A DNA stretch of 64,000 nt from Aphrocallistes beatrix (taxonomy: Eukaryota; Porifera; Hexactinellida; Sceptrulophora; Aphrocallistidae): assembly GCA_963281255.1 (NCBI GenBank), contig OY725500.1:3529184-3593183 (forward strand). Direction: 5' to 3'. Positions within the stretch are counted from its first letter, which is position 1. Each line of letters begins with the position of its first letter. Below, piece by piece: positions 35,608-47,339 of the stretch. Position numbers and translations under genes: made by a program. The notes under the pieces are model-generated. The model saw only the letters and a list, made by a program, of their open reading frames with translations, was not told where the DNA came from and did not search any database.

Positions 35608-36072
35608 TACAGTAAATCTCAAAAGATTTAGAAGGAACAAATTAAATTCACATTATTATTACTCAAAAATGTTTAAGAAATGGCTTAGAAGAAAGACATG
35701 CGAACAACAACCCTAAATTTATATTTAGGACAAATAGTTAAAGTGAATTTAATATATGAAAGGTATCACTCTCCATCTCTGTGACTTGTACTTATGAAAT
35801 TCTTCACCAAACCTCTTCAACAGTTCCTTCTCCTCTACGATCATCCGATTAATTAAAACGAAAAGCTTTTTGCTCCTCACTCACTCCTACTTCATACGTG
35901 AAGAATCTTCCTAACTCCTGCTTAGCTCTGATTCTAAAATACTTGCCTAGGAGACATATTGCAAGACCCGATAATGCTACTGCGCTGCTTCTGTTCAAAA
36001 CGTTACTATTCTCACCGTTCAGAAGAGCTGTACAAAACATGAAGTAGCATAACATCACGCTACAACAATACA
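35608..36072. other. Spacer, nothing recognised
   Basis: No gene or clear element before the hAT MITE. Frames on the minus strand continue into the MITE and are not called. Confidence 0.4.
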
Positions 36073-36587
36073 CAGGGTTGCCGTGGGAATGGGAATCTGT
36101 GGGTTTTCCCATGGGTATTCCCATATGGGATGGGAATGGGAATGACTTTAAGCCTATGGGTATCCCCACATGTGGGTTCTGTGGGTTTTCTTGGGGCATG
36201 CCTAATTTCCGGGACGGAACGGAACCATCAGGTACCTAATTTCCGGGACGGGACGAGTCAAAATGCCCAATCTCCGGGACGGGATAGAAAAGGTACCTAA
36301 TTTCCGGGACGGGACGGGTTAAGATGCCTAATTTCCGGGACGGGACGGGTGAAGATACCTAATTCCCGGGACGGGATGCTGTCCCGTCCCGGAAATTAGG
36401 TATCTAAATTTTCCGGGACGGTCCCGTCCCGTCCCTGAAATTGGGCAATCCCGTTTTCTTGTGGGTTTCTGTGGGTTTTTTGTGAGGTTTCCTGTGGGTT
36501 CTGTGGGTTTTTGTGGGTATTCCCACAGAAATCCTGTGGGAATGGGATGGGGATGGGTATTGAAATTCCATTCCCACGGCAACCCTG
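36073..36587. mobile_element. hAT-type MITE containing a minisatellite
   Basis: The ends are CAGGGTTGCCGTGGGAATGG and its exact reverse complement. The perfect 8-bp duplication ACAATACA lies at 36,065-36,072 and 36,588-36,595. The centre (about 36,205-36,400) is a tandem array of ~30-bp units with CCTAATTTCCGGGACGGGAC, partly inverted near 36,380. The flanks are rich in TGTGGGTTTTC. Confidence 0.9.
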
Positions 36588-36595
36588 ACAATACA

Positions 36596-36892
36596 GCACC
36601 AGTACCGAGCGTAGGAAGATGAATTCTATGGAGAGTCTCTTTGATTTTTTCACAGACTTGTCAAGCTTGTTTGGACTTTTTATCTCTGACAAGAGCAGTG
36701 ATAGAGAGAAGGTTGCACTAAAAGTGCGTAAGATTAGGAAAGAGACATTACTATGCTTGTAGTGAAATTATTTACTAGTTAGTTTCATTTATAAGTAACT
36801 GCTATTTATACTATTCGAGTCATATTTCAGCATACGTTTATGTTGAACATTGAAACTTGCATGATGTAATGCATTACGATTACATGCATATC
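36596..36892. other. Spacer, nothing recognised
   Basis: No credible exon or element. Confidence 0.35.
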
Positions 36893-37295
36893 GGACATTA
36901 AGATCGTGCCATCTTTGATCGTTCAATCACGATCGCGATCCTATTTTGACGATCGAATGAGGATCGGCGATCTTTTGTTTTTGAACGAACGCGATCTTTT
37001 CTTAGCCCGATCATTTTTGGAAATTGTTTATGTCTTTTCTCCTCATCAACATTAACTTTTTCTATCCTGTATTTGAGTCTTCTTCCAGCAATAAAGACTA
37101 TTACGTATTCTGATATCTCAGCTTGATAGATATTTCGAATTTTAGTTCCAATAAAAAGTATGTGTCAAGTATCAAAAACGATCGGAAAAATTATCGAGAT
37201 CGTGATCCTTTTTGAAATTTTGAACTTGATCGGGATCGCCGATCATAATATCAGCTAAGATCGGGATTTTCTTTTCCACGATCGACTAATGCCCT
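36893..37295. repeat. GATC-rich inverted repeat
   Basis: The outer ends pair loosely (GGACATTAAGATCGTGCC against GGCATTAGTCGATCGTGG in reverse), and GATCG/CGATC recurs many times in between. It is probably an old MITE. No target duplication was identified. Confidence 0.5.
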
Positions 37296-37439
37296 ACAAG
37301 CATACAACCAATGAAGTGTCTGAGTAGAAGTCTGAGTTGCCCCGACTGAACCAATACAATATTAGCCGAAAGTCGTGAGCCATTCAGAATTAACCAGAAT
37401 AAATATTAATAGTGTATATTAACATGGCTTCAAAGGAGT

Positions 37440-37754
37440 CCGCACATTTTGATCAAAAACAAATGTAGAATTTTGATCAAATTTCTCAAGTAGAACTTTG
37501 ATCAAAATAGTTAACTTGATAAAAACGACGTTTTTGATCAAAGTACTACATTTATCAATATGTGTAGAACTTTGATCAAACTATGTAGAATTTTGATCAA
37601 ATCTGGAAATGCCACTTTTGATCAAAGTTCTACAGTAAGAGGTGATGTAGAACTTTGATCAAATCTGGAAACGCCACTTTTGATCAAAGTTCTACAGTAA
37701 GAGGTGATGTAGAACTTTGATCAAATCTGGAAATGTCACTTTTGATCAAAGTTC
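37440..37754. repeat. Array of TTTGATCAAA palindromes
   Basis: About 310 bp in which GTAGAACTTTGATCAAA and its inverse recur. The last three units form an exact ~62-bp tandem repeat (with CAGTAAGAGGTGAT). The array resumes at 44,731-44,790 on the other side of the Ginger element, so it was the insertion target. Confidence 0.85.
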
Positions 37755-37961
37755 TGTTGCATGAGATTTTGACCCGCGTGGGATTTTGACCCACCGATAG
37801 CTTTTTCATTTTAGACTAAGTAACATTTCGTCCATGGTAACTTGCTATTTACTATATAATTACCTTCATGTCATAAACTCGCGTTCTAACTTTATCTCTT
37901 TTTTCTAGATTTCTTTCAACTTCTATTTACGAATTTACTTCGAACTGACATTGACTCTATC

Positions 37962-40900
37962 ATGAACGTGAACGAGTACCAGCAGATTCAGAGTTATCTC
38001 TTGACTAATGTCATTCCTCTGGAGATCAAGGATTCAAGTGATCGATATAAGAAAAAGAATTTTGTCAGAAGGTGCAGAGAGTATTATCTCCAAAACAACA
38101 AACTTGTAAAGGTTCAAACTAGCTTTTACCTCACCTTTGCTATTATTGAATCTTGGGCACCAATATTTAGCTTAAATGTTTTTCAATTTGACTGTCTGTG
38201 GTGGTGGTTTATTTTACTAATAATCCAAATCGTATGTATCCATTCATTTTACTGTCCATATTTCAGAGTGTGAGGAAGAATGGAGTCGTGAAATACCTTG
38301 AGATTCCACTTGAATCCGAAATCAATCATATCATCAGTTTCTACCATGACACTACTCACCCTGGTATCAATGCTACCATTGATGGCATTCGTAACAAATA
38401 CGACTGGATCGGCATTCACGAAGATGTTCGACAATATGTAAGAAATTCCCATTCAATGAATTAGAATGAATAAAATTATTCACTTATTTTATCCTTTTAG
38501 ATAAAAACCTGTCACGACTGCCAATCTAATGCAGCACTCCCACCTCAGCCCCAACGAGAACTCCAACCCATTCCACCTCCACAAAACCCCTGGCATCACT
38601 GTGGAATTGATCTAGTTTGCAATATGACCCCAGATTCTTTCGGATTTCAGCATATTTGGTTATTGTCTGCTACCTGAGCAAATTTGCAGTCGCACGCCCT
38701 CTCAAAACTAAAACATCCAGGGAGGTATTGAATCGCTTACAAGATATCTATCTTACATTCGGAGTTCCTAAAGTTATCCAGAGCGACCAAGGCAAAGAAT
38801 TCTCGAGCAAGGTATAAACATATATATAAAGTACACCCGCTGATACTTACTATACATATATAGTTAATTTACTAGTTAATTGTATCATATTTAAAGAATA
38901 AACAAGAAAATACACCCCTCTTTACTATCTTAATTAAGTACGTCTGGTATACATTGACATTATTTGATATTCACCAGCTTCAACGTAGTGGAAACTCTAA
39001 ATTAGCTAAATTAGCTGTGTACTCCATTTTTTTTAAGCTAACGTCCCAATTAAGCCATTGAATAAATGTGAAAGTATCAGGTGGCATACTTAGGAATATT
39101 TTGATTGTTTTAGGAATTTCAAGATTTCCACTCACAACTTGATGTTGAGCTTAGAAGAACCACTGCTTACCATCCACAAAGTAATGGACTTGTTGAAGCG
39201 CACAATAAAATTATCAAAAAGTAAGAGTCTTATTTATCTATCTCACCCCATATTATTGGTTACTCTCTATTTTTTTAATTAACTTTGAATTAGTAAAATT
39301 TACAAATTGAGGAGTAATGCAGATACAGAATGGACAGCAAAACTACAACCAGCAGTTTTGTCAGCAAACACTCAGAAAAAACGCTCTACAGGGTACACTC
39401 CATTCTATCTTATGTTCGGGAGAGATTATGATTCCTCTAACCTTCTCAACTTGATTACCTCATCATCAAATAACGACGACCGTTCTGAGCCAAATGAAGA
39501 CGGTTGTACCTCTGATCCAGGATGCCCCCAACACTTGATGCCATTCCAATGGCCATTGACGAAGCAGATCCCTATGAGTTACCAAATAATGATGATGAGT
39601 GGATGCAAGAAATAGATGAAACTCGTGATACTGATAGAATGTTTGCTATCGACAATATCAAAAAAGAACAGAAGATTCAAAAACGGAATTTTGACCGTAA
39701 ACTAAAACGTAACAGGTGAGTAATTCTTATTTTTAGTGTTTGGTTCCAATAACAGAAAGTAATGACAATGATGATAGCATCACCATAGCATATTTTCTCA
39801 AAGAAGCTTTGCAATTCGTATGTCTTCTCATCTCATACTTAAAATATTTTCTGTTGACGTAAATTCAATTCATCATGACTCAAAAATCTTTACTTAACTA
39901 AGTAGCTAAATTTAGGTCGGAATTTGAGGAAGGAGACCAAGTACTTGTACACAACATCAAAAAATCCAAACATCTTCCTGGAACCAAAAATGCAAAGAAA
40001 TATCTTGGACCATATTCAGTAGATAGAGTGACACCAAGCCATATTATTGCACATACCGATCTCAACAGCAAAAAGACAACAAAGATACCAATCCACCTTT
40101 CTCGAATATATCATAAACGCACTAATTCTGCAGTAAGTGAAATTTTAGTAATTTTTAATTAAAATGCTATCAATTCCTACAAATTTGATAGTTTTATTTT
40201 AGGATACGGAGACATCAGTAAACAAAGCAATACTCGAGCCATCCATCAATTCTATTCGTGAGTAATATTAGTATCGATAAGTTATTTACTTGTCTGAAGT
40301 TAAATTGGCTATATTCTTAGAATCCTATGACGATATGGATTCCTTAACTTTGGGAGCGACAGAAGAGACATTTGACAGCCAAGAACAGCTACTATCTGAG
40401 ACAGAAAAAGAAATACTAGACAACAAATTTAACGACATCAAACCTCAAGTATTATCATCACTTCTCAACAACACCTGCTTAACAGATCTTCACGAAACCC
40501 TTGCCACTAAAGCTAAATCACTAACATCACTCACTACACTATATGATCTCCACCCATCAACTACCATCAATTACATAACTAAGGAATACATTGGCATCAC
40601 TGTCACTCGATGGTATAATGAATATCGTAATTCCCATCCCAGCGAAAGTCAACTCGAGAAAAGAAGGGATTACGATTACCCTCTCGCAGTTCTATTCCCT
40701 GTAGTGATTGAGTTGATCTTCCCGAAAGAATCAGAAATTATTACCATCGAATCAACACCATCATCACCATCTGAAAACCTCGCTAGCGCTACTGAAGACT
40801 CATTACAATCTATAACATTCCCTAAATGGGAGGGCGAATACAACAACGTCCTACAACTTAACACCTGCCCAGTCGACAACATAGTGGCAATTCTAAGTTT

Positions 40901-41615
40901 AAATCAGGACAAAATCATTAATTCACTGAAAATAATCGGAACAACACCATCAACCTGCAAATTCCATCAAATCTATTCTCTTGTCGCCAGTAAGAAATTT
41001 GATGAACTGCGAGAGTACATTGCTTCACATATTGGGCTAAAAATTATCTACCAGTCGCTGGTTAAATGTTATGACTTTTTCGGATCAGAGGGTAATATCA
41101 TTAAATTTCTACGTACCTTGGACCTATGCAATGATCGCTACATCTCCACATTTAAATGCCACCAATGCTCAAACACCTTCAACATCACCTGTATGCTAGG
41201 TACCATAGGGAGCGTCATCACCAACTTAGAGTCTTCAGTTAGTCGCAAACTCCTCCCAAGTAAATGCAAATCTTGTGGGTCAACTAATTCCATCTTCGAA
41301 AGACAATCTGGCCAATTCAAATCAATTCCTACTCTTCTTACAATTGAAATCGGACATCTCCCTAACATCGACAAGCAACTTGCAATATCATATATCGACA
41401 AACATTTTACCATCGGCCATGACCATCAAACGCTGCACTATCAACTAGTCGGCTTCTCCATCTTACTCCGAAATCACTTCTATTCTATTCTGTACGACAA
41501 CGAAAAATTCTATAGATATGACGGGATGAGGACACCAACAACTGAGGCATGGGACTGTGACAACTTCCCTGGGACACTCAATACTGTATTCTACCTCTTG
41601 CACTCTTCTGACTAA
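37962..41615 (+). CDS. Ginger integrase fused to a USP-like cysteine peptidase (8 exons)
   Basis: Proposed exons: 37,962-38,105; 38,267-38,437; 38,501-38,811; 39,114-39,220; 39,294-39,715; 39,916-40,132; 40,203-40,257; 40,321-41,615. All junctions are GT-AG and the phases agree. Exons 2-3 encode the H2C2 zinc domain ending CHDC. The integrase has D (GID, 38,609), D (SDQGKEF, 38,785) and E (NGLVEAHN, 39,195). Splicing puts exactly 35 residues between the last two. A GPY-type domain (KKYLGPYSV) is in exon 6. Exon 8 adds ~430 residues like a ubiquitin-specific protease: Cys box NTCPVDN (Cys 40,866), two CxxC pairs (CHQC 41,157; CKSC 41,265), His in RNHFYSIL (41,475) and Asp in YRYDGM (41,520). 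Single-base frameshifts at ~38,650 and in the C-run near 39,522 break the integrase; the peptidase exon is intact. Confidence 0.75.
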
Positions 41616-41896
41616 TTCTTTTTCTTCATCCGAAAGCGCTCAAAGGCAAGGTACGTCGAACCTTGTTGGGACCTCTGCTCGAGGTTATTCAGGCAACGCA
41701 ATCTCTATCGTGGTGAGCCCAGATAAGAACACGTGACCTGCAACAGCAAATCCCAAGTGGCGGAACAAAGTAACACTTCACCACCAGAAATCCATCTCAA
41801 GTGTATTGCGGGAGAGGCAACGCAACTGACGAGTCCAAGCCGGGGCGAAACACAAAAATTGGAACAGAATAGCAAGTGAGTTTTATATAATACGTA

Positions 41897-41948
<52 letters not shown>

Positions 41949-42901
41949 TTATATACTTATTATTTAATTGCCTGAGTAAGTTGTTTAATTAGTTTGAGGC
42001 TTATGTCTGGTGTCAACGGTGGGTATCTAATTGTTATTCTACGTCATATATGCTGTCATAATCCGAATTAAAATGTACTCTGTACAAAGTTTTGACTGAC
42101 TAAAGTGATTAATTCAGCTTAGATTAACTCCTTATTTACCCATACATAGCGAGATTATCTTGGATGCATATTTGGGATAATATAGTCGACTCGGCTCTCG
42201 TCAGTACGAACACAGATAAGGCTTAACCTGGATAGATACTTAGTACACTTTAAAATTATCTCTATACCGTAGTGCACATAAAGCGTACTAACGAGGGTCG
42301 ACAGTAATTGAATAACAATTACGTAGATACCAATCGTTATATTGAGACGCTCGCAATTGATCGAATGATTGGGTTGACCGATTAAGGGCGAATAATCTGC
42401 AAAACTGGATTAAGGAAGTGAATAACAAGTTAGATATACCTGTTCCTTAAAAATGCCTCAACCGGCTAGTTTTTAAAATATTCGATACTAAAAACCCTAA
42501 ATTTACTTTGGCTCCTAATAACCATGCCCAATGCCCCTAGCAAACTCATATTCTTTATTTCACAAAATAAACACCATTCTTCCTCGCAATCCGAAATCAG
42601 TTGATCAATTCTCAAGTCAATTCAATTTCTACTGTCAATTGCAAACCTACCGAATTCGATCAATTGCAAGCCCTCGTTATGTTGTCTGTGATTTTGACTC
42701 GACTACATACTTCGGTTCACTCGACTATCTTAAATTGGATGGTCATACATTTGACTGTCATAAATTCGGCTATCGTACTTTCGACTGCCGGCATACGACT
42801 GTCACACATTAAAAAAACGGTACCCTCGATTGACGGAACACTCAATCGACAGTATACTCGATTAGCGATACATTCGAAAACAATGCGACCATTGACACAT
42901 C
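41616..42901. other. Noncoding interior of the Ginger element
   Basis: Begins with ~260 bp of relatively GC-rich sequence ending in a donor-like GCAAGTGAGT (about 41,873). A (TA)n tract lies at 41,900-41,947. Around 42,600-42,880 short GACTGTCA/TCGACTAT-like phrases repeat. No further domain was recognised. Confidence 0.5.
41900..41947. repeat. (TA)n microsatellite
   Basis: Uninterrupted alternating TA of about 24 units. Confidence 0.9.
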
Positions 42902-43119
42902 GCATGCATGCCAACCTGAGTCATGATAAAAGCGGGACGCAGCGTTGAATTTCGCGGGACATGGCGGGACGCAATAGAAAAGTATTAGACACAGAATCCA
43001 ACAAAACGGGACATAATGGGGAGATTTCATGTAAAAACGGGACACGTATCAAAATTAGCTCAGGAGAAGAGTGAAAAAGCGGGACGTCCCGCAAACAACG
43101 GGACAGTTGGCATGTATGC
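42902..43119. mobile_element. GCGGGAC-type MITE, copy 3, inside Ginger
   Basis: The ends GCATGCATGCCAAC and, in reverse, GCATACATGCCAAC are the best-preserved termini of the family. The interior carries GCGGGAC/GTCCCGC repeats. ATTGACA occurs on both flanks and may be the target duplication. Confidence 0.8.
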
Positions 43120-43420
43120 TATTGACATGTCTGAAGAGAGCGAATGTCTGTGAGTAGGGATGCCAATCCTGCCCAGTTAATGATACGCGGACGAAAGTTT
43201 TCTGATAATTTCCAATCAAATGGTGTTAAAACTGGTACATCTTTGATTTTATGGAAATAAACTTTGGAAATAAACTTTTTATGGAAATAAACTTTTATAT
43301 AAGGCTCCCCCATTTTTTATTGATTGGATCGGCATCCCAACTTTATGGGTGGGAAAGGGAAATCTTACTTCTAATATCAAGTCACTAGTATTGCATTCAC
43401 ATCGATCTGTTGTAAACCAA

Positions 43421-43640
43421 TTCTACCTGGAGAGGAACGGGATGGCTATTAGGGGAGGTGGAGGCCATCACAGCTAAACACTAGAACGTATTGAATTAAC
43501 ATCGCTCTGCAATTCTACCTGGAGAGGAACGGGATGGCTATTAGGGGAGGTGGAGGCCATCACAGCTAAACAACTAGTCGCTAGTACTACGTCCACACAT
43601 CGCTCTGTTTATACCTACACTACCTGGAGAGGAACATGAT
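43421..43640. repeat. Short tandem array, three units
   Basis: CTACCTGGAGAGGAACGGG begins three units spaced 92 and ~108 bp. The first two share about 57 identical bases; the third is cut short. Confidence 0.8.
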
Positions 43641-44008
43641 GCACACAGACTCATAGTCTAGTTATATATTTATGTATGATTTATAATTGATTGCTATTAA
43701 TGGAGTATATCAGGAAATTTTATTACATATAATAATGATTCCTCGCTTCATTATAACATTGTAGATAATTAATGAGCTAGAAACATGATAACGCAAATGA
43801 GTTACTTAATTAAGATAATACTTATAAATGCTTCCAGTCCATGACCCCTAATTGCACCGTTGCTTTCCAGCGACAATCATTGTTCAGGTTAGAAAGTATG
43901 AATACAGCCCCAAAAATTACGGCCACTCTAGTCTTGGTGCCAATGTTTAGAAATTTTAAACCCCTAAAAGATTGGAGATAGAAGAATGCATAGTAAATAT
44001 GCACATGT

Positions 44009-44716
44009 CCGTGGTGCGGGTCAAAATCCCACGGCTAATTATATGTATTATAGATTATAATGTTGTAATTTAGAGTGGGTCACAATTCCACGGCTAATAT
44101 TCTACAATGTTATTTAGAGTGGATCACAATTCCACGGCTAATATTCTACAATGTTATTTAGAGTGGGTCACAATTCCACGGCTAATATTCTACAATGTTA
44201 TTTAGAGTGGGTCACAATCCCATGGCTAATATTCTACAATGTTATTTGGTGCGGGTCAAAATCCCATGGCTAATATTCTACAATGTTATTTGGTGCGGGT
44301 AAAAATCCCACGGCTAATATTCTACAATGTTATTTGGTGCGGGTCAAAATCCCACGGCTAATATTCTACAATGTTATTTGGTGCGGGTCAAAATCCCATG
44401 GCTAATATTCTACAATGTTATTTGGTGCGGGTCAAAATCCCACGGCTAATATTCTACAATGTTATTTGGTGGGGGTCAAAATCCCACGGCTAATATTCTA
44501 CAATGTTATTTGGTGCGGGTCAAAATCCCATGGCTAATATTCTACAATGTTATTTGGTGCGGGTCAAAATCCCATGGCTAATATTCTACAATGTTATTTG
44601 GTGCGGGTCAAAATCCCATGGCTAATATTCTACAATGTTATTTGGTGCGGGTCAAAATCCCACGGCTAATATTCTACAATGTTATTTGGTGCGGGTCAAA
44701 ATCCCACGCGGGTCAA
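44009..44716. repeat. 44-bp subterminal tandem array of the Ginger element
   Basis: About 15 units containing GGTGCGGGTCAAAATCCCA and GGCTAATATTCTACAATG. The unit includes the GGGTCAAAATCCCA motif of the terminal inverted repeat, so the array is an expansion of transposon-end sequence. Units differ mainly as CCCACGGC versus CCCATGGC. Confidence 0.95.
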
Positions 44717-44790
44717 AATCCCATGAAACAGTTCTACAGTAAGAGGTGATGTAGAACTCTGATCAAATCTGGAAATACCACATTTTGATT

Positions 44791-45020
44791 CTCTATCATA
44801 AGTGTCAATATCAAACATAATGATGTTAAATTACAAACGAAAATTAATAACAATAGTGAGTGTTGTTTTCACACATTGACATATGGATTCATTCCCATAA
44901 CTTTAGGCTCCATTCATCAATATAAGTAAACATAGGTCATTTGAAAAAGAAAATCTCAATTAATAATCTTCTAGAATTTATGCCTTGTTAGTTAAGATAC
45001 ATAAGTAAGTTATTGATGTA
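44791..45020. other. Short spacer
   Basis: AT-rich; nothing recognised. Confidence 0.35.
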
Positions 45021-45648
45021 ATGGAGTACCAGATCATTGAAGGAAAAAAGTTAGAGTTTAAGAATTTTAGAAGTAATGATTTCTTGTACAATCGCTCCTC
45101 TTCAAATGAACATTGTACATATTTGAGGTGTACTTTATGGAGAACCAGAGGAATAGAGTGTCCTGGATTTGGGAAGATTATCCATGAAACAAATCTCTTT
45201 CATATAAATAAAGACCACTGTCATACAATAGAAGCTTATAAATCTGAAATAATCATCTTAAACAATAAGATTAAACGTGCTGCTGAAATCTCAACCGAAA
45301 ACCCCCGACAAGTTTTCGATAATGCCACAAGCGGAGATCAAGCAGGAGCCTTAATATCGTATCGGAATGTACGCAACACTATGCTCAAAAGAAGAAGGAT
45401 AGAGGTTCCCAGACTATCCAAAAACGCCGGAAGAATTTGAAAGAATGTTGATGCAAACTCGGTTTGCAAAGAACTTTCGAACTATGGTTATTGTCTCGGA
45501 AGGTTTTGCAGCAATTTTTTCCACCGACTTAATGCTTTCGGCTCTACAGGACGCCAATTACATAAATTTCGACGGAACTTTCTATGTAGTTCCGAAACTA
45601 TTTTACCAATTATTCACTATCTTTATTCAGAGAATTGAGTTCTTTTAA
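45021..45648 (+). pseudogene. MULE-type transposase N-terminus with FLYWCH-like zinc finger
   Basis: The first frame (45,021-45,440) has a FLYWCH-like Cys2-His2 layout: CTYLRCTLW, RGIECPG, then HINKDHCH. The segment RNVRNTMLKRRR that usually follows it in Mutator-like proteins comes next. The second frame (45,445-45,648) has FSTDLMLSALQDANYINFDG and VVPKLFYQLFTIF, the first part of a MULE catalytic domain with its first Asp. A frameshift near 45,430 separates them and everything after 45,650 is missing. It is a dead fragment. Confidence 0.7.
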
Positions 45649-45689
45649 ATACATTTAACACAATGTCTATAGTTTAAAGTTCTGGATCT

Positions 45690-46330
45690 TAATTTCAATC
45701 CTTATAGGTTATTACGTAGTTGTGTTGCACGCTAGTATAATTTACGAAAATTAATAGATTTTAAAGTCAATCAGGAAAGTTCATTGCATTGCGATAGCAC
45801 AGATGTGTATATGTTTTGTTGGTGTAATTTATATAACATATGCATCTGTATTATTGGTTTGCTGACATCGAAGTTATTATGGGTAAAATGTAAAGCATGA
45901 AGCAACACGCAGTATCTATAAAGATTTATGATGCAAGCGTTAATTAGATATACTATGTGGTCCATTTTTCATGCTCTCTTTGGTTGTGTTACAACATCCG
46001 CTCTGTTTTACGAAAAAGATTGCATGCAATATTTATTCAAATATCGAGGATATTTTTATTAATAGTTCTCAAATTCTGCAATAGTGGACATTTGAAATAT
46101 AATTAGTTTATTGCTGTCTTCATTGTCAAATGAGTCATGTTCACAATCTAATCTATATGATGAAATACCACAAGCTAGTTTCATACTATTTGTGCTAATG
46201 TATCCGATTCCTAGATATAATTATGGGAACACTCGTTTACGTGCATCGGTGGACATAATCACTACTAGCTTCAAAAGTACTCCGTGCATTTTTATGGTAG
46301 ATCAATAATTGAATTTTACATCAATGAAGA
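45690..46330. repeat. Dispersed ~600-bp repeat, copy A
   Basis: Aligns directly with 47,340-48,265 through GTGTATATGTTTT, CATCTGT.TTATTG, TTATTCAAATATCGAGG and TCAAATTCTGC.ATAGT. It lacks the hAT MITE present in copy B and so shows the empty site. No coding sequence was recognised. Confidence 0.65.
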
Positions 46331-46816
46331 GTCTTCTACGCTAACCTTTCAAGGATATTGCACTTTCATTATCTTTGAGATACATTAACATACACACTTT
46401 CACACTAATGTAGTCATAGCTTTGTTACATTGCTCCAATTCAACAATGTTGGATTCGAATTATTTTATAAACTATCAAGGCAAGTAAAAAGGAAGATAAA
46501 CAACCAAATCATAGCAACGTAGTTAGATCAAATGAAGTCAATTCCTAACTACAGTCATGATGTCATGTTTAGGGAGAGAGTATTCTTTATTATTAGAACT
46601 CAATTGTTGCATTTGTGTTTATTTATTTGTCCAAACATCTGAAACGACTGGAAAAGTTTCGAGACAACTACAGTACAACGCCGGCGCCACGGTATTAGAA
46701 GTGGTGGAAGTGGTTTTTACCGAACCAACCGGATCACTTTTGAAAAGTTTTCCGGTTAAAACCGTACCAACTGGGCCAGTGGCGCCGGTCCTGCAGTAGA
46801 ACTCCGTTAATATGTA
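46331..46816. other. Spacer
   Basis: GGCGCCACGG and CAGTGGCGCCGG (about 46,683 and 46,777) bracket an AACCGG-rich piece that may be a small MITE. No gene. Confidence 0.4.
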
Positions 46817-46983
46817 CAGTCGAAACCGGGTTTTTTTCACTCCGGTTTATCCTTATCGTTTTTCTTTTTAATATTTCAGAATCTTAATTATGTAAAAAGT
46901 TTCAAATCTATATTAATTTCCATCGGGTTTTTCTTACTGTTTGAACCTGTACAGAAAGAGTAAGAAAAAACCGGTTTCGACTG
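46817..46983. mobile_element. 167-bp Tc1-like MITE
   Basis: The ends are CAGTCGAAACCGGGTTTTT and, in reverse, CAGTCGAAACCGGTTTTTT. TA flanks both sides (46,815-46,816 and 46,984-46,985). Confidence 0.85.
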
Positions 46984-47339
46984 TACTTGGGATAAGATGT
47001 ACTTCGGCTTAGTACGTACTCATTTCTCTGAACAAAAAAATTAATCTTGCGGAAATTTGGTATTAGAGAAGATAAAAATAAAATAAATGATACAAATTGA
47101 CCCCAGATTTTATCGGCAATCGGATGAATTAGATTGGGAGCCACTACTCCGAATTAACACTAGGCCCAGGCATTAATTCTTCTTCAATATTTTAAAAAAA
47201 TTCTTGGCTTTGAATTTGTAAAACATTATTGCACATGATTGCGCTTAGTTAGTGTAGTTAAAACAAGTTTATAGTAGAACCCTAAACGGATTCAATCCAT
47301 GTTTCAAGTTAATGAAGAAGGAAATCCTAATGTTACTTG

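Larger units (their letters stand above)
37755..44730 (+). mobile_element. Ginger-type DNA transposon, complete ends
   Basis: 6,976 bp. The terminal inverted repeats start TGTTGCATGAGATTTTG on the left and, in reverse, TGTTTCATGGGATTTTG on the right; they agree over ~38 bp with 2-3 mismatches. GTTC flanks both ends (37,751-37,754 and 44,731-44,734), a 4-bp duplication. TGT ends, a 4-bp duplication and a Gypsy-like integrase with introns are the known features of Ginger transposons. It holds a spliced gene (37,962-41,615), a (TA)n tract, a secondary MITE, two tandem arrays and ~2.3 kb of other noncoding sequence. Two frameshifts suggest this copy is inactive. Confidence 0.85.

Noticed and set aside
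36328-36692. Proline- and glycine-rich minus-strand frames
   Set aside because: They are encoded by the hAT MITE terminal repeats and its minisatellite.
37962-40132. LTR retrotransposon (Gypsy) as the source of the integrase
   Set aside because: No gag, protease, reverse transcriptase, LTR or primer-binding site. The unit has short inverted ends, a 4-bp duplication and introns, which fit Ginger.
42531-43045. Open frames of 93-115 codons
   Set aside because: They lie in short-phrase repetitive DNA and run into the MITE at 42,902; no domain.
44009-44716. Regular 44-bp repeats as a possible CRISPR array
   Set aside because: No unique spacers; whole units repeat in tandem and belong to the Ginger terminal sequence in a eukaryotic genome.
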